A stretch of DNA of 64,000 nucleotides from Podospora pseudocomata (taxonomy: Eukaryota > Ascomycota > Sordariomycetes > Sordariales > Podosporaceae), in NCBI RefSeq assembly GCF_035222375.1, contig NW_026946363.1, positions 3,534,001 to 3,598,000 of the forward strand. Direction: 5' to 3'. The notes under the pieces are model-generated. The model saw nothing but the letters and a program-made list of their open reading frames with translations. It searched no databases and was not told where the DNA came from. Shown here one piece after another: positions 34,932-47,316 of the stretch. Each line of letters begins with the position of its first letter. Positions within the stretch are counted from its first letter, which is position 1. Position numbers and translations under genes: made by a program.

Positions 34932-36253
34932 ATGGGCGGCTCAGCCTTCTCAGACCTGGAGAATCCTCCATACACTCCTCGCATGCCCATAGATATCTAC
35001 GAGCAGGTAAAGGCATCCTGTTATACCGCTCTCGAAAAGATTTTCCTCCACGTGGCCAACCCCGTCGAGGGCCCTGCCAAAGCCGACCACGGCGACATCG
35101 ACATCCTCGTCGCAAACGAGCGGCGTCTCACACTTCAGGATTCCGATGAAGACACGACTCCCTCGCCCCTGCCCACACTACACACCAAGATCCGAGAAGC
35201 ACTAGGCGCAGAATTCCACAAAGCCGTCCACAACACCACAAACCTAGTCGTCCCTTGGCCCGGCTCCAACGGACAAAAACACATCCAAGTTGACGTCCGT
35301 ATCTGCAAGAACGAAGAGGAGCTAAACTGGGTGAGCCCTCCCCCCTTCTTTCCCCCAGAACACAACCCAAACTAACATCCCCTCAACAGTACCTCTTCAA
35401 ACACGGCCACGGCGACCTCTGGAACCTCCTCGGCTCCACCATCCGCCCCTTCGGCCTGACAGTAGACGAATCCTCCCTCTGGATCCGCATCCCAGAAATC
35501 GAAAAATTCGACCGCAAAAAGGCCAAAATCCTCCTCACCAAATCCCCAACCGCAATCCTCACCTTCCTCGGCATCAGTCTCGAGCCGTTCAAGTCCGGCA
35601 AGCCTTTCCCAACGGTGGAGGCCCTCTACGAGTACGTAACCACCTGCCGCTACTTCTTTGTCCGCCCCGCCTCGGAAGAAAATGACGGCGATGGCGCTGG
35701 CCTTGTAGGAGGCGAGGAAGGCGTCAAAAAGCTCAAGAGCAATGACCGGCAGAGGATGAGGCAGCGGGCTGTGTACAGGAGGTGGATAGAGGAGTATATC
35801 CCCAGTCTTCGGGAGCAGGGCCTGCACGTCAGGTCGGATGTCTCGGTCAAGAAGATGCGCGCCTCGGTGCAGGAGGACGCTTTTGCCGCGTTTGACGTGG
35901 AGGTGGAGTGGAACGCACGGCTGAAGGAGTGGCGGTTGCAGAAGAATGTGGAGGCGACGAGGAAGTTGATCAAGGAGATAATACCTGCCGACGTTACGGA
36001 TGTGAATTATAGGGTTTGCTTGCTGTCTGGGTTGAAGAAGATCATTATGGAGGATGGCGATTTAGCTGGGTTCGAGTTCGTTTCCCGCCCAGACTTCAAA
36101 AATGAGGATGGGCTTTATGACGAGGAGGTTATCCGGCGTTTTGTGGAGGAAAAGATTGACGAGGTAGGCAAGGTGGCGTTGGAAGGGCAGCTGGAGAGGT
36201 CAAGGGCAGCGATGCAAAAAAAGAGGGAGAAGATGGCAAGCGCCGCAGAATAG
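34932..36253 (+). CDS. Nucleotidyltransferase-fold protein, function unknown
   Basis: Two exons, 34932-35330 and 35390-36253, are joined across a 59-bp intron (GTGAGC donor, ACTAAC branch, CAACAG acceptor), giving 420 residues. The start carries a GGSAF segment (residues 2-6), HGDIDILV (53-60, with Asp55 and Asp57) and HIQVDV (118-122). This order, Gly-Gly/Ser followed by a D-x-D-type pair and a later Asp, matches the active-site layout of pol-beta-like nucleotidyltransferases, so a nucleotide-transfer activity is possible. The rest is basic and helical, with a charged C-terminal coiled region. I know similar uncharacterised proteins in fungi but no tested substrate. The gene converges with msh5, ending 247 bases from it. 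Confidence 0.8.
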
Positions 36254-36500
36254 GCGTTTCAAAGGGGAGGAATGATGACAGGAGGAACGAGATACCGCAT
36301 TGTCACTATACTTAGCAAATCATAGCTTCGCTCAAAGAGCATTGTAATTTCACACTCATATTACCCGCCGCTTTTTGCAACCCCCTCAGATCATGTCAGT
36401 CTGTCCAGTAGATACAATTTAGTAACTGCTTTGCATACGTTCCACATCATGAATTCCAGCAAATGTTCCCAGCAAATCCACACAGCTAAATTAGACAATA

Positions 36501-39500
36501 TTACCAGTCAAAATCCGACGACTCCCCGGCATCTTCCATCTCAATATCCTCTTCCTCGCCTTCCATCTCACAATCACCACTGAGGCCGTCATCCTCACCG
36601 ACATACTCTGCGAGACCATCAAGAGCCGCCTGCCTAGCATCTCGCATCGCCTGCTCCAACATGGCCCTCACATCAATAGACGGGTCCCCGTTCTTAGCTC
36701 TCTCCAACACACCTCTAGGCAGCGCGAGAAGCCACCTTGTCAAAAAAGTTGCCTCGATCTGCCTTTGCAACTCTTCACCCGAGAGCCTTGCTGGCACCTG
36801 CGTCAAGCTGACCCCAGCCTCCAACATCTCGACAATCTCATCCGCTCGATTCAGAATGCGGGCCGGTATGCCTCGTATCTCGGCGCACTTTATTCCCAAA
36901 CTTGATGGGCCCCGCCCCGGCAAGAGACGATGCAAGTATGTGACCTGGTCCTCGATCGCATCTGCTCCCAGGTTGAGACGAACATCCATGTGCGCCAAAG
37001 CAAGGTCGTCTTCTTGGTAGCCATCGAGCAGGCCATTTTCGAACACCTCATGAAAGTGCGTTGCTGCAAGAACCTTTGGTTGCTGCGATTTCCCAAGCTC
37101 GATAAAATGGGACAGATATGAAGCGAGAAGAGCCGCGCCGTTTGATGCCGTGGTGCCCTTTCCAAACTCGTCGACTACAAGTAAGCTCCTCTTTGTGGCA
37201 AAATTCAACGCAAAAGCTGCCTGCTTTATATCGATCATAAAAGCACTTTGGTCGTCGAGAACTGTCTCGCGCGTCAGAATTCTCGTCAGTATGCGGTCCG
37301 TCAGACCTATTGTGGCTCTCTCTGCAGGGACAAAACTCCCCACATGGGCCAGCTGTACAATGAGCGCAACCTGTTTCATGTAGACGCTCTTGCCTGAATC
37401 ATTGGGGCCGGTGAGTACTAACATACACGGCTTGCCTTCGTACACCGTAAAGTCTTCCTCGTCGGATACCTCGGAGCCATACAACCCGGTACTAGAAGCG
37501 CGTTGGGACAAAGTCGAGGGGCGTGATGGGGCTTGTGTAGTTGGCCAGCTGAATGCAATCTCTGGGGAGGATATGGATCGGGAAGGCCACATGAAGCTTG
37601 CTTCGGTCCTTTGATAGTTTTCCAATTCGTCCATGGTGTTTTCCTTTTCTTCACCGCCCATATCTTCCTGGTCCGGGTCGAGGGACATGCGGTTATACCC
37701 GTCATCATCAACGAGGCTGTCATTGTACCAAAAACTGTCATTCATGTTCAGGTCGTGTGTGTTCTTGGTGGAGCATATAGAAGCGGTCTCATCAGCCCTT
37801 TCCATGCACTCGTCTTCGTCCAGGCTTCCATGTGGCTTGGTTTTCCCAAACCCACCTCGCAAACTACAATTGTTGGGTATAAATGACGGAACTACCAACT
37901 CTTGGAGGGGGTGGCGTCCGTCGATAATGTCGATGATGTTGGAAGTGGTCATCGTAGGTGCCACCCAGTTGTACTTTTCCGCCGCGGAGGCCAATGCTGA
38001 CAGACTGTCAAGTTCACCGTATATTTCCGAGGCGGCGAGGATTGCCTTTTCCTGCTCTCGAACATGGCCAGATAGCTCCATGACCAGAAGCATTTCTTCT
38101 TCGGTGATGTAGGATGGTAAGTCGCCATATTGTGAGTCGAGATCGTGCATCAGCTTGTTCTTGTAATAGGCGACTCCTTCGGTCACAAAGACCAGTTCCC
38201 ATTCATCATCGAGGAGGTCATGCCCATAGTAGACCCCCACGCCGGTATCTGGCTTGATGGCAACACCGATAAGAAAGCCCGACTGTTCCATGACGGTGCA
38301 GTGTAGAATATGTTTGTTTGCCCACCTGGGAGCATCTCTCGCAATGTTATCCCTGATATCAGGAAGCATGTCACAGACCTCCGCCAACTCTTGCCTAAGC
38401 TGATCCAGTCCAGGGCTTGCACCCGACAAAATGATGGTACGTTGGCTGTCTTTGGAAGCCTCGAAGTCAAATGTTCTCATGATTTTGTCGGCAAGAAGAA
38501 GAAACGGACGAGGATCAATCGTGTCGCAGATCTGCAGAAATCAGTCAGCTTGAAGTTAGTTTTCAACATTGAAGTGTTAATGGCTTGCCTTGGAGATGAT
38601 CTCAAGCCCCGAGGTGCGGACAAGTGAGGTCACGGCCTGGTGAACGTTGGCAGCAACTGTAGCAAAGCGAACCACAGCTTTCCAGTCGCCCATTCGGAGC
38701 GACAGATGGCCCCTTACACGATCCACGCCTTTCTTTACGTGGAGCAGCAGTGTCTTGGGACTCTTCAACCTCTTGAGCAGTTTGCGCATACTCTTCACGA
38801 TTGAAACATTCTCTGGATCCAACATCATATGAATCGTCGACTGGCGTTGATGTATCACGTCGAGGTTGAGACTTGGCCGCAGCAGCATCTGGCGCACTTT
38901 CTGCTTTCCCTGCGTCGTTGATGCCAGCGAGGCCAGAAGGTCCGCTACACAGAGGTTTTCTTTGGCTCGTGGTTCGTCGCTAGACCCGTGGAGTCCAGGA
39001 ATGGCTTGAAGATGCGGACGTATAATGTTAAGAGATATCAGGGCATCGGCGCCGAGCAGCATGGTATCTGTAGAAAGGTTCATCTTGATACGTTTCACCC
39101 GGAACGGAACCTTCCCTTCTTCACCGGAGCCGGACTCTTCCTCCACTGCCCTTCGGCGTTCGAGGTCGGTGAGAACTGCCCCAGCGCACCCTACAGAAAG
39201 CTGGCTTTCCAAATTGATGATTCTTGCCAGGCGCACAAGGTTGATATGGCGAGAAGACCCAATGCATTGAATAGGCTCTTCCTCTCCAGACTGCACCTGA
39301 AGGGGATCGGGCTCTTGCGATTCGTCTGAGAAAATGCCGACATTGGCTAATAGCTCTCTCGCTGTGTCGTAGTTGAACTGTGCTGAAACAAGGTGGCGTA
39401 GAATATACGGGCCTTTGTCTGTACGTGATGTCTGATCATCATCGAACTTTTGTGCGTTTGGTTCGAGAAATTGAACTAGTGAATCCGCTGCACGATTGGA

Positions 39501-40586
39501 AATGAGAACCGAGGTTGGCTCCAGGTGAAGGAGAAAGGTTTCAACAGTCTCTATGCCTCCCATGGCTATGTCGTCCTCAAGAAACAGCGTTTCATCCACG
39601 GCGCTATAGTAAGCACAGCCCACTTTGCCCTCCCGATCCATGTTGACGGCCATGATGACTTCATTCAGAGTGTCATGGTCGTGGCTAACGCTTTCATCCA
39701 CAGTTATGCCCCCATAGTACGAAGGAGTGTTATGTCTCGAGCTCATGTACGTGGACTCCCGCGATTGCCATGACCGGCGCCTGGATGCTGCTCTCGAAGG
39801 CTCCGTGGAAGTCGTTACTGATGAAGTTGACGAGATGGAAAAGTATTGGCTCGACCGGATAGACGGAGTCTCTATCTGGGATTTTCTCCGCCGACGACTT
39901 TCTCCTGTGGCTGTCCAGGAGTTTGACCTGCTGCTTTTGGATTCTTTGGAGATGCCAGACCGCAAAGTGGACTTTGAACGTCGGGAAGGAGATGAGGACC
40001 TCGAGTGCCGCGAAGTAGACAGTGACCTTGAACGTCGCGACGACGACTTCGACCTACCATTGGCAGAGGGAGTGGTGCTTGTAGAGGAAGATCGAGAACT
40101 CCTATGGCGGACCTGTTCTCGTGAGCTTCTGGACGGATGGCTGCTAGTATGATGTCGCGATTCATGTCGCGACAGCAAGGAATGGGACGCATTGTTCTGG
40201 TGAGAAGGTTGAGATTCTGCAAGTCTGTCTGCATTTTGATAATTGTGAGGGGTGAAGTAGCGAGAAGTTGACAATGATTCTGCATAGTCCGAAGACAATT
40301 GGCGAGATGACGGCGTGTGATCCGTTAGGGCATAACCTGATGAAGCATATTCCGATGATCGATAGCTCAAAGATGTATCAGGGGCGGGGTGTATGATATC
40401 TTCAGAACCAGAAAGGTTGTGCGATGCCGACAAAGTCCGGCCACGCTCGACTGACGAGTCTAACAAGGATACCGGGGAGGAAGGGTAGTCGGAGGTCTGC
40501 GGGGATAGCAAATGAGAAGCAGTCGAGTATGCACTCCTGGTGCTTCGGGCACTCCGGCCACTGCGGGCGCTTTCACTGGGTGGCAT
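36501..40586 (-). CDS. msh5: Meiotic MutS homologue Msh5
   Basis: Msh5 pairs with Msh4 as a clamp that stabilises meiotic crossover intermediates. Two exons fit: 40586-38589 and 38531-36501. The 57-bp intron has a GC donor (AAG/GCAAGC) and a CTGCAG acceptor and joins EIISK to ICDTIDPRPF, giving about 1,342 residues. The ATPase core shows Walker A LTGPNDSGKS (about residue 1045), a VGSFVPAERATIGLTDRI segment, and Walker B VVDEFGKGT (about 1121), followed by ATHFHEVF. This matches Msh5 rather than the mismatch-binding MutS proteins; no mismatch-recognition domain I is seen. Two parts are unusual: about 300 N-terminal residues rich in Ser and Arg, and an acidic insert of about 150 residues just before Walker A. 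Both could be regulatory. A non-coding leader intron would not be visible. Confidence 0.93.
38532..38588 (-). other. GC-AG intron of msh5
   Basis: This 57-bp intron starts GCAAGC after AAG and ends TTCTGCAG, with a GCTGAC branch sequence. No usable GT donor nearby keeps the conserved junction in frame. GC-AG introns are a known minor class spliced by the major spliceosome. Confidence 0.8.
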
Positions 40587-41027
40587 CTGTGCTGTTCGTA
40601 CAGCTTTGGCATTGAAGTGAGGTAGGGCTGACTGATAGTCGAGATGCCGACTAAAGCTGTTGTACTGGTCGTGGGTGATTCAGAGGTAAAATCCCCGACT
40701 GGGCCCAGAATCCGCGAGACAGGGCTAAGGCAGAAACATAACAAATACAACAGAAGGGGATTCTCGGATATTGAAAGGGATGATTGAAGAAAATACAGGC
40801 AGTAAAGCGGACAAAACATCTCGGGCTGTCTTGTGTGTTGCTGTATTTTGGGAGGAAGGAGCTTCCTGCCCCAAACCCCCTCCTTCCTGCTGAAGCATGA
40901 CACACTCACAAGTAAAAACTGGGTATCGATTCCTGCTGTACTTCGTCCTCAACAAAACCATCTAGCAGAGGTAGAAATATCAAAACAACCATGGATCATG
41001 TTCCAAACAATCCAGTGAATCCCACCC
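40587..41027. other. Intergenic region, emc5 to msh5
   Basis: Both flanking genes read on the minus strand, so this region holds the emc5 3' flank and the msh5 promoter. I see no gene or clear motif. Confidence 0.5.
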
Positions 41028-41521
41028 TCACTTTTGCTCTTGCCCCTGACCTTTCACCCACTCGGTAAACTCATTGCGTTGCTTCCGAACGTCCACAAAG
41101 TTTGGCCTACCCTCGATGTACGTGAACGGATTGCCCAAGTAGTCCCGGTTCACCTGCCCGTTGTTGTCCTTGAACCCGTCCTCGCCCTCCCTTTCAATCT
41201 TCCCAGCCCACTCGCGCCACTGGATCGGGCGCAGGGGGGATGTGCCGAGAACCAGGCCGACAAGAATAACCAGAATAGCAACAGCCGTTTCGATCGCGAT
41301 ATCTATCGGCAGGGATGTGGCAGCGGTGGGAGTTGACGTCAATGCCGCCGAGGTGGCAGCTCGGAACGACTGCAGGGCCGAATGCTCCTGGGCCGAGTAG
41401 CACCTATCGGGGGAATTGTCAGCGCATTGCTCGTTCTGACGGCCGATGGGGAATGTCAAACTTACGCATGTGCGAGTAAAAGACTGCCAAAAGCAGTGAT
41501 GGACTTGGATATTAACGTCAT
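41028..41521 (-). CDS. emc5: ER membrane protein complex subunit 5 (EMC5/MMGT-like)
   Basis: Two exons, 41521-41466 and 41403-41028, are joined across a 62-bp intron (GTAAGT donor, CGATAG acceptor), giving 143 residues. The first hydrophobic helix (SITAFGSLLLAHA) runs into CYSAQEHSALQS. A second membrane helix (AVAILVILVGLVLG) follows. The cytosolic tail carries PIQWREWAGKIE, a YLGNPF motif and RPNFVDVRKQRNEF. This pattern fits the EMC5/membrane magnesium transporter family. EMC inserts and folds multi-pass and tail-anchored membrane proteins in the endoplasmic reticulum; a magnesium transport role was once proposed for animal homologues. The open frame upstream to 41675 in exon 2's frame is intron sequence. 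The gene lies in a same-strand row with msh5 and the HMG-box gene. Confidence 0.9.
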
Positions 41522-42260
41522 GGTGGAGGAATCTGGGTTTATGCCTTTTGCTGTTGACTTGGAGATGCTTCTGGTGACGACGATGCCAACTGGTTGGGAG
41601 CACTCCCAGAAATGCCAAGGAAGCAGGGGCCATATCCCGATAGTTGCATAGCCGCAACGGTCCAGTTGTGTGCATGCACTTAAACGAAAACTTTCACCCC
41701 CTATTCTCATTTTCTCCAAGACACGGTCCCAAGTACTCGGTTCTTTCATCCAAACCCATCCATCTTCCAAGAACTCAAGCTGAGGGGAACCTGTCTTTGA
41801 TTCAACCTGGCCTCTTTTTGTTTTCTGGCTGCTACAAGCTAGCGATGTTTCACAGATCGGGACGGGGCGGGCTGGGCCACAAATATGCATAATAGCATTA
41901 TCTGGTGGCTCCTACAAAGAATCCTGATGTCCGAAAAACTACCAAAGAACAATAAAATTCACTTTCACCACCCCCCTCGGATCCGAGGCTAAGCTACCTG
42001 AACAAAACAACGAAACAATGTAGCATGGAAAGATATGTACAACCAGATCAGTTTTCTGTGTCCCCTATCGACAGTAGGTTGCTTTCCCCCCCTTCTTTTG
42101 CGCTCGCTCTCTCCCTGCTTCTTTCTTGGTTCTGCCCCTTTCCCATATTGCCCTCCTCAAGAATGAGAAGATCTCAACTCGCTCCCTTTTTTTTGTGCCC
42201 ACTCAATGCTTTTTTCTTGAATAAATCCAGCAGCTGTCATTTTTACGCCCGACTGAGTGA
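41522..42260. other. Intergenic region, HMG-box gene 3' flank to emc5
   Basis: This 739-base region lies between two minus-strand genes and holds the emc5 promoter and the HMG gene 3' flank. T-rich runs are present. No gene is seen. Confidence 0.5.
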
Positions 42261-44061
42261 CTATTGATCAGCCTTGGTTTCGGCCCAGTTGGCCTCAAAG
42301 TGCGCCCCTTCTGACAAAAGCTCCATCCGCCACTCGTCTGCCCCCCCGAGAAACTGGCTGTGCTGCTCAACCGAAAGTGTGTTGTCGAGCCCTAGGTTGA
42401 AGTGGGAGAACTGGTTCTCTGGGTCGTTGTTGGATGTCAGCTGGCCTGTTTGCCAACCGTGCTGCGAATTGTTGGTGCCGTCGAAGAGGTTGGATATGGA
42501 ATTGTTGATGTTGTTGAGGTTATTCGTTCCGTTGAAGAGCTCCTCGTGAGACATCAACGACGGATCGATACGGTGCTCAAAGCGGGGGGGCTGGGGTTGG
42601 GAATGACCTTGTGATTGGGATTGTGAGTGAGCTTGTTGCTCGTGAGAAGGGCATGTGTGTTGTGGGTGGTGGTATTGATTCAACTCGTAATGCGAGGGCA
42701 ATCCGTGGGTGTGTTGTTGGAATGCCATACTCGGCGATGGCGTCTTGCGCATCAGAACATCCTCTATCATACCTGGGTGCAAGTGGCTCCTTTGGGTGTT
42801 CTGGATGTGGCTCTCGTAAAAGGTGTTCGTTAACCCTCGAGTGTCGTATGTGGACGGCATTGGTTTCCCCGGGTTGGAAAATTCAAAGGCCGATCGGTTC
42901 TGGTGATGAGGCGCTAGCCCGTGCAATCCCATCAGAGGGTGATGGGTTGCGGCATAGACGGAGCGACTTGGAATGTAGTCCCCGTCGTCGTTGGGCGTGT
43001 TGGTAGCAGACCGCATCCGGGCCGCCGCGTGTTGCCAGTCGCCATACTCATCCAAGTCCGAGGCTTCACTGTGGGCGTCGAAGTTTTCGTCGTACTTTGC
43101 TGGCTTGTGAGGTTTGGACGGCGTGAACTTGTAGTTCGGGTGCGCTTTTTGGTGGTTGTCACGTTCGAGGTCGGCCCAGGCTTTGAACTGCTGTCGGATA
43201 TGCTCGGGCTCAAGTGGCCAGCTGGAACCGCAGACCCGTGAGACGACCTGATGGTTGTGTTGAGACGCCCATTCTTTGGCACGTTGCTGATAGGCCTTGC
43301 GATACAGCATGAAGGCGTTCATGGGCCTTTTGACCTTGCCGGGATTCTTCCTGCACTGGGTGACCTCGTCTTGCCGTGCGGTGGCGTCTCGGTTCACGTA
43401 CGTCTCGATATCGGTGATCGGAATGGCCGAGTCTTTTGTTAAGTCACTCAGCGGCCTGTCCAAAGTTGGCAAATTTTTCGGCGGCTTCGCTCTTTCCTTC
43501 TTCTTCTTTTTAGACGATGCCTTTTCCACGCCCGCGCGTCTTGGTGCCAGCGCCTTCCCGATTACGATATTGCCGCCGTGTATGCTCATGATATCAGACG
43601 CCCGTGAAGGTGTAGGGGGTGACGCTGCCGGTGTGCCATAAGGCTGCGACATCTGTAATAAATTGTCAACGATCAACCAGAGCCCGTTGCCTATCTCGAC
43701 CGGGCGACGAAACTGTACTCACATCTGGAATAGGGCCGTACGGACTGCTGTCGGGATACATGGGGTGGAAGCCCGGCTACACGCAAACAATCAGCATTTT
43801 GAGCCATGGCGGGTAGATGGCAACCCTCACAATCTGAGCACCTCCACGCTGGTATGACATGGACGGATCGAAACTTTGCGAATGTGTTAACTGGGGCGCC
43901 GGGGTTCCATATCTCGAAGTCGGTTGCGATTGTACTCGAATGGAATCGGCGGCGTTCATATCGTGCGGTGTGGCAGCGTTATGTTGCAGAAGTTCATTGA
44001 AGCCGACAGGTAACGGCTCTCCTTTCGGCAGACTTGGGGAGAGGGGGGTATTGCGATCCAT
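42261..44061 (-). CDS. HMG-box transcription factor, Ste11/FMF-1-like
   Basis: Three exons fit: 44061-43831, 43776-43723 and 43652-42261, all in phase 0, giving 558 residues. Introns are 54 bp (GTGAGG donor, GTGTAG acceptor) and 70 bp (GTGAGT donor, TTACAG acceptor). A MATA-type HMG box lies at about 202-272: VKRPMNAFMLYRKAYQ, NHQVVSRVCGSSW and a PNYKFTP end. It is preceded by a Lys-rich stretch and followed by His/Gln/Asn-rich low-complexity sequence suited to an activation domain. The box resembles fission-yeast Ste11 and its filamentous-fungal relatives (Neurospora FMF-1, Podospora PaHMG5), which control mating and fruit-body genes. That orthology is from memory, not an alignment. The protein is not a mating-type locus gene by its surroundings. 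Confidence 0.85.
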
Positions 44062-47000
44062 GCTAGAGATTGTGTTTTGCTTGTGTGAGAAAGTATCTCT
44101 GGGTTGAAGCCGAGGATGATGGAGGGTGAGTGGGAGGGAAAGGCAGTAGCTCAAACACCGGGGATGAGCTCTTCAAATATCTTTGCCAGTCAACCCGGAA
44201 GGAGTGGCCGACTGGTTGAGTAGTCGAGGTTGGACAAACTCTAGGAGCAACCTGTAAGGATGATAGGACCGCCCCAAGATTTTAAGGGCAGAGCCTGGCT
44301 AATCGATTAGCAACCACGCAAGCATAGCAGTCTGGATAGGTATCAAGACTATCAGTGGATGGTGCAGAGGCTGCGGGAGTAGGGCCCAGGCTAGTGTGTC
44401 TTGAGGAGAAAGGTGCTGGGAAAGACGGAGTCTGCAGTGATGATTTGCTTGGATGAAGAGACAGCATCAGATGGCTTGGGAGTGTGCACCTAGCGGTGTA
44501 AGGAGGCTCTTGTCTCGCAGGCTGGCTAAGGTGTGCAGGAAGCGGTGGACATCACAAACCTTTTGCGACAGCCTGTCCTGCAGGCTGCGACACGCCCGAT
44601 GGGTATTTGTGGTGGATGGACTCGTTGTCTTTCCCGGATCACGGCCTGTTGCCCCGGTCTCCTGGACAGCGAGGTGCTTGTCCACGCTGAGAGACCCTAT
44701 CGGATCTCACGACCACACACCTGAAGCTTCCACAACCGGTGCGGTCTCTCCTGCCAAGGGTGTATGTTGCTTGGCCTTCCTGCTTGTTCCTTTCTTTGTT
44801 CCGGCTTCTCTAAGGGCTGGAGCTGGGGTGGGAAGCACCAGGATGGGCTTGCGGCTTTGGTGGTCTCTGCTTCTGCCGCTTCAATGAACGTGGAAGCCGT
44901 GCTTTGTCTCAGCGAGAAATTCTTGAAGGGCTGAGGAAAAAGGAAGAGGGGACCGGGTGTGTATTTATATTCTCTTTATTGGGCTCTGGTGCTGAGCAAG
45001 CCTGGTGCGGTACTGTCCGCGACCCAAGAGGGTTGACGCATTCGGAAGCCTGGCCGGGCCAGAAGAGCGGAACTAGGCTCTGGACGGCAGCACTGAGGAG
45101 GGAAGAAGCCGCCTTCTCGACGACTGTTGGCACTCCACATCCGCGTTCGGGGCTCAGAGTGCCAGAGCTGCTGCAGACGCCTGGCAACGGTGGAGGTAGC
45201 AAGCCGACCTCTTGGGAATTATTGGAGATGCAATGACATGCGCTCTCCCGGTCCCCGGCAATACCCACCAGGAGGGGAATTCTGAGCAAACCACTCCTAT
45301 CCGAACTTCACATCCCCGAGCTTTCCTGTGTTGGAACCATGTCGGCAGCAGCATAGCTCCACGTGTTCCTGCACCAACCCGGGTTACAGCAGTTAGCCAG
45401 ATTTTCTCGAAGCTGAGATTGGACTCGCCCAACACCCAACAGCATCTTTAGTATTTCCCTCATCATTTTTGACATTTGGAGTCTCAGTTACTTCTAGGTA
45501 CGCGGTTCCATAGGGGGGTTCATCTGCTGGTTTGAGGTACCCGAGACCGGCTGGAATGTGTTCGGGTCCCTCCCCGGAAGCGGCTTGCCCTCCTTCCCCT
45601 CTGCAATGACTGGCTGCTATCTTCTGAGTGACGCCACAGAGGCCAGTGGCTTGCTTCCATTTCTTTGACTTTTTAGATCCAACCTGTTTCTTTGAGGTTT
45701 CGTGTGCTCATCGATCATGGCGGTTGATGCCTCACCTGGGCCCATATCCCGCCATAGATGCGTGCACATGACTTGCCGCTCATAACTGCATTTAAAAGCA
45801 GCTCGCGATTAGCAACAGCCCGCGGCAAACCTGGATACTTTGGCTCTCGTTGTTGCCCAAGCCTGGCATAGGTCCCCCCCTAGCCTCAGCGCGCATCATG
45901 GACAGTTGCAACGTCTTCTGGTTGGTCGCCCTCCCTGCAGGGCTTTCGGGTAGCTGCATTAGCCCACGACTGTTTGAACATCAGTCGTACAGCAAGGCAC
46001 AGAATAGCGGCCGTTTCCACGCGCCCCCCTATATTTTATTTACCAAGCATGACTAAGACTCCACAAGGGTCTCACTCACACCCTTCTCTACTTTTTGCAT
46101 ATTTCACTTCATCAAAAGATCCAAATGAAAAAACTGCCCTGGCCCAAAGAAGAATGATGAACAATATACACATCTCCTCTCATTCCCACCTCATCGTGAA
46201 CGCCAGTGGTATCCATCTATCAAAGCCCTCCTTTCTACTCAGTCCACCCTTATCCTCTCCAACATCATCATCTCTCCCACAACCCAAGAACAAACTCAAC
46301 ATCCCAAACATACGCACCTCCATACCTCCTATCCCCCCCCCCTTCCCAACCACGGTTGGCCCTAATAACATGCAACCACCCGCTCAATCATGACCCCAAG
46401 ATTACTAGATCCAATCGCGAACTGTTCCGCCACTTTTTCTACCTCAGGTGACAAGGTTAGGTTGTCAAGTAGAAATCTGATTCATCTTACTTTTTCTTTT
46501 CTGCAATCATGATTTTTTTTGGTCGAACGTGTCTCAGTCTCACACGCTTCCACTAAGCTCAGGCCATTAGTTCGTCCCCTCCCGGCCGCCGGGTTCAGAT
46601 TCCATCCAAGTACGTTGCTGATATGTCAAGTTATCCCATCGTCATTTTCTCACTCTTCTGGTTTTCTCTCCACTGTGCTGTTTTGAACAACACTCCCTTG
46701 GGTGTGCCAAATATCGAGAAGTTGAGCCACGTGGAAAAAGATGAGAAAAAAATATCTCACAGCCGGCAACGTTCCGGGGAAATCAATCAGCACGTTTTCC
46801 TCAGTGGCGGACTGGCCAACGTTCATGGGCCATGAGTTATGTGATTAACAATATGTATGATTATTCTTAGCAGGAACCACTCGGACTCTTTCCGACTACC
46901 CTATCAGACCAAAGATCAGATGCTCCGCACCTTATTGAACAACAGCAGAGGTATCTCATAGAGTCAGTGTACCCAGCTTCTTGATATTTACATTATTGCT

Positions 47001-47316
47001 CCCATGGCTCCCGTGTTCGGTTTAGTCCATTTGTACTAGGACCTCGTCTATGAGGCCAGACAGCTCTCTATGTGCTTACGATTCGCGATACCCCCATTCA
47101 GAAGAAAACCTACCACCCCATAAGTATATCCCCATCCAATCCGCCCAACCCAGCCGAATGTATATCTAAACAATGTATCTCTAAAGTACGCAAAAACAAC
47201 CAAGCCTGCACCTTATACTTGCTACTCACCGCCAAACCGCCACCATTACTGGCCAGATTGAGACTTTGATTGCCCCCTTATTGATGACTAGGTACTTCCC
47301 GCATTGGCCAAGCATC
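44062..47316. other. About 3.2 kb without a recognisable gene
   Basis: This stretch lies between the start of the HMG-box gene and the end of the PHD gene, both minus strand. It should hold a long promoter and leader for the HMG-box gene, as often seen for developmental regulators. Open frames up to 144 codons (for example 44453-44887 plus) have no protein-like features I recognise. The part from 46020 to 47270 is rich in C and A on the plus strand. Confidence 0.5.

Noticed and set aside
41404-41675. N-terminal part of the 215-codon EMC5 open frame
   Set aside because: It includes the 62-bp intron and reads exon 1 in a wrong frame. The spliced 143-residue model restores the expected first membrane helix.
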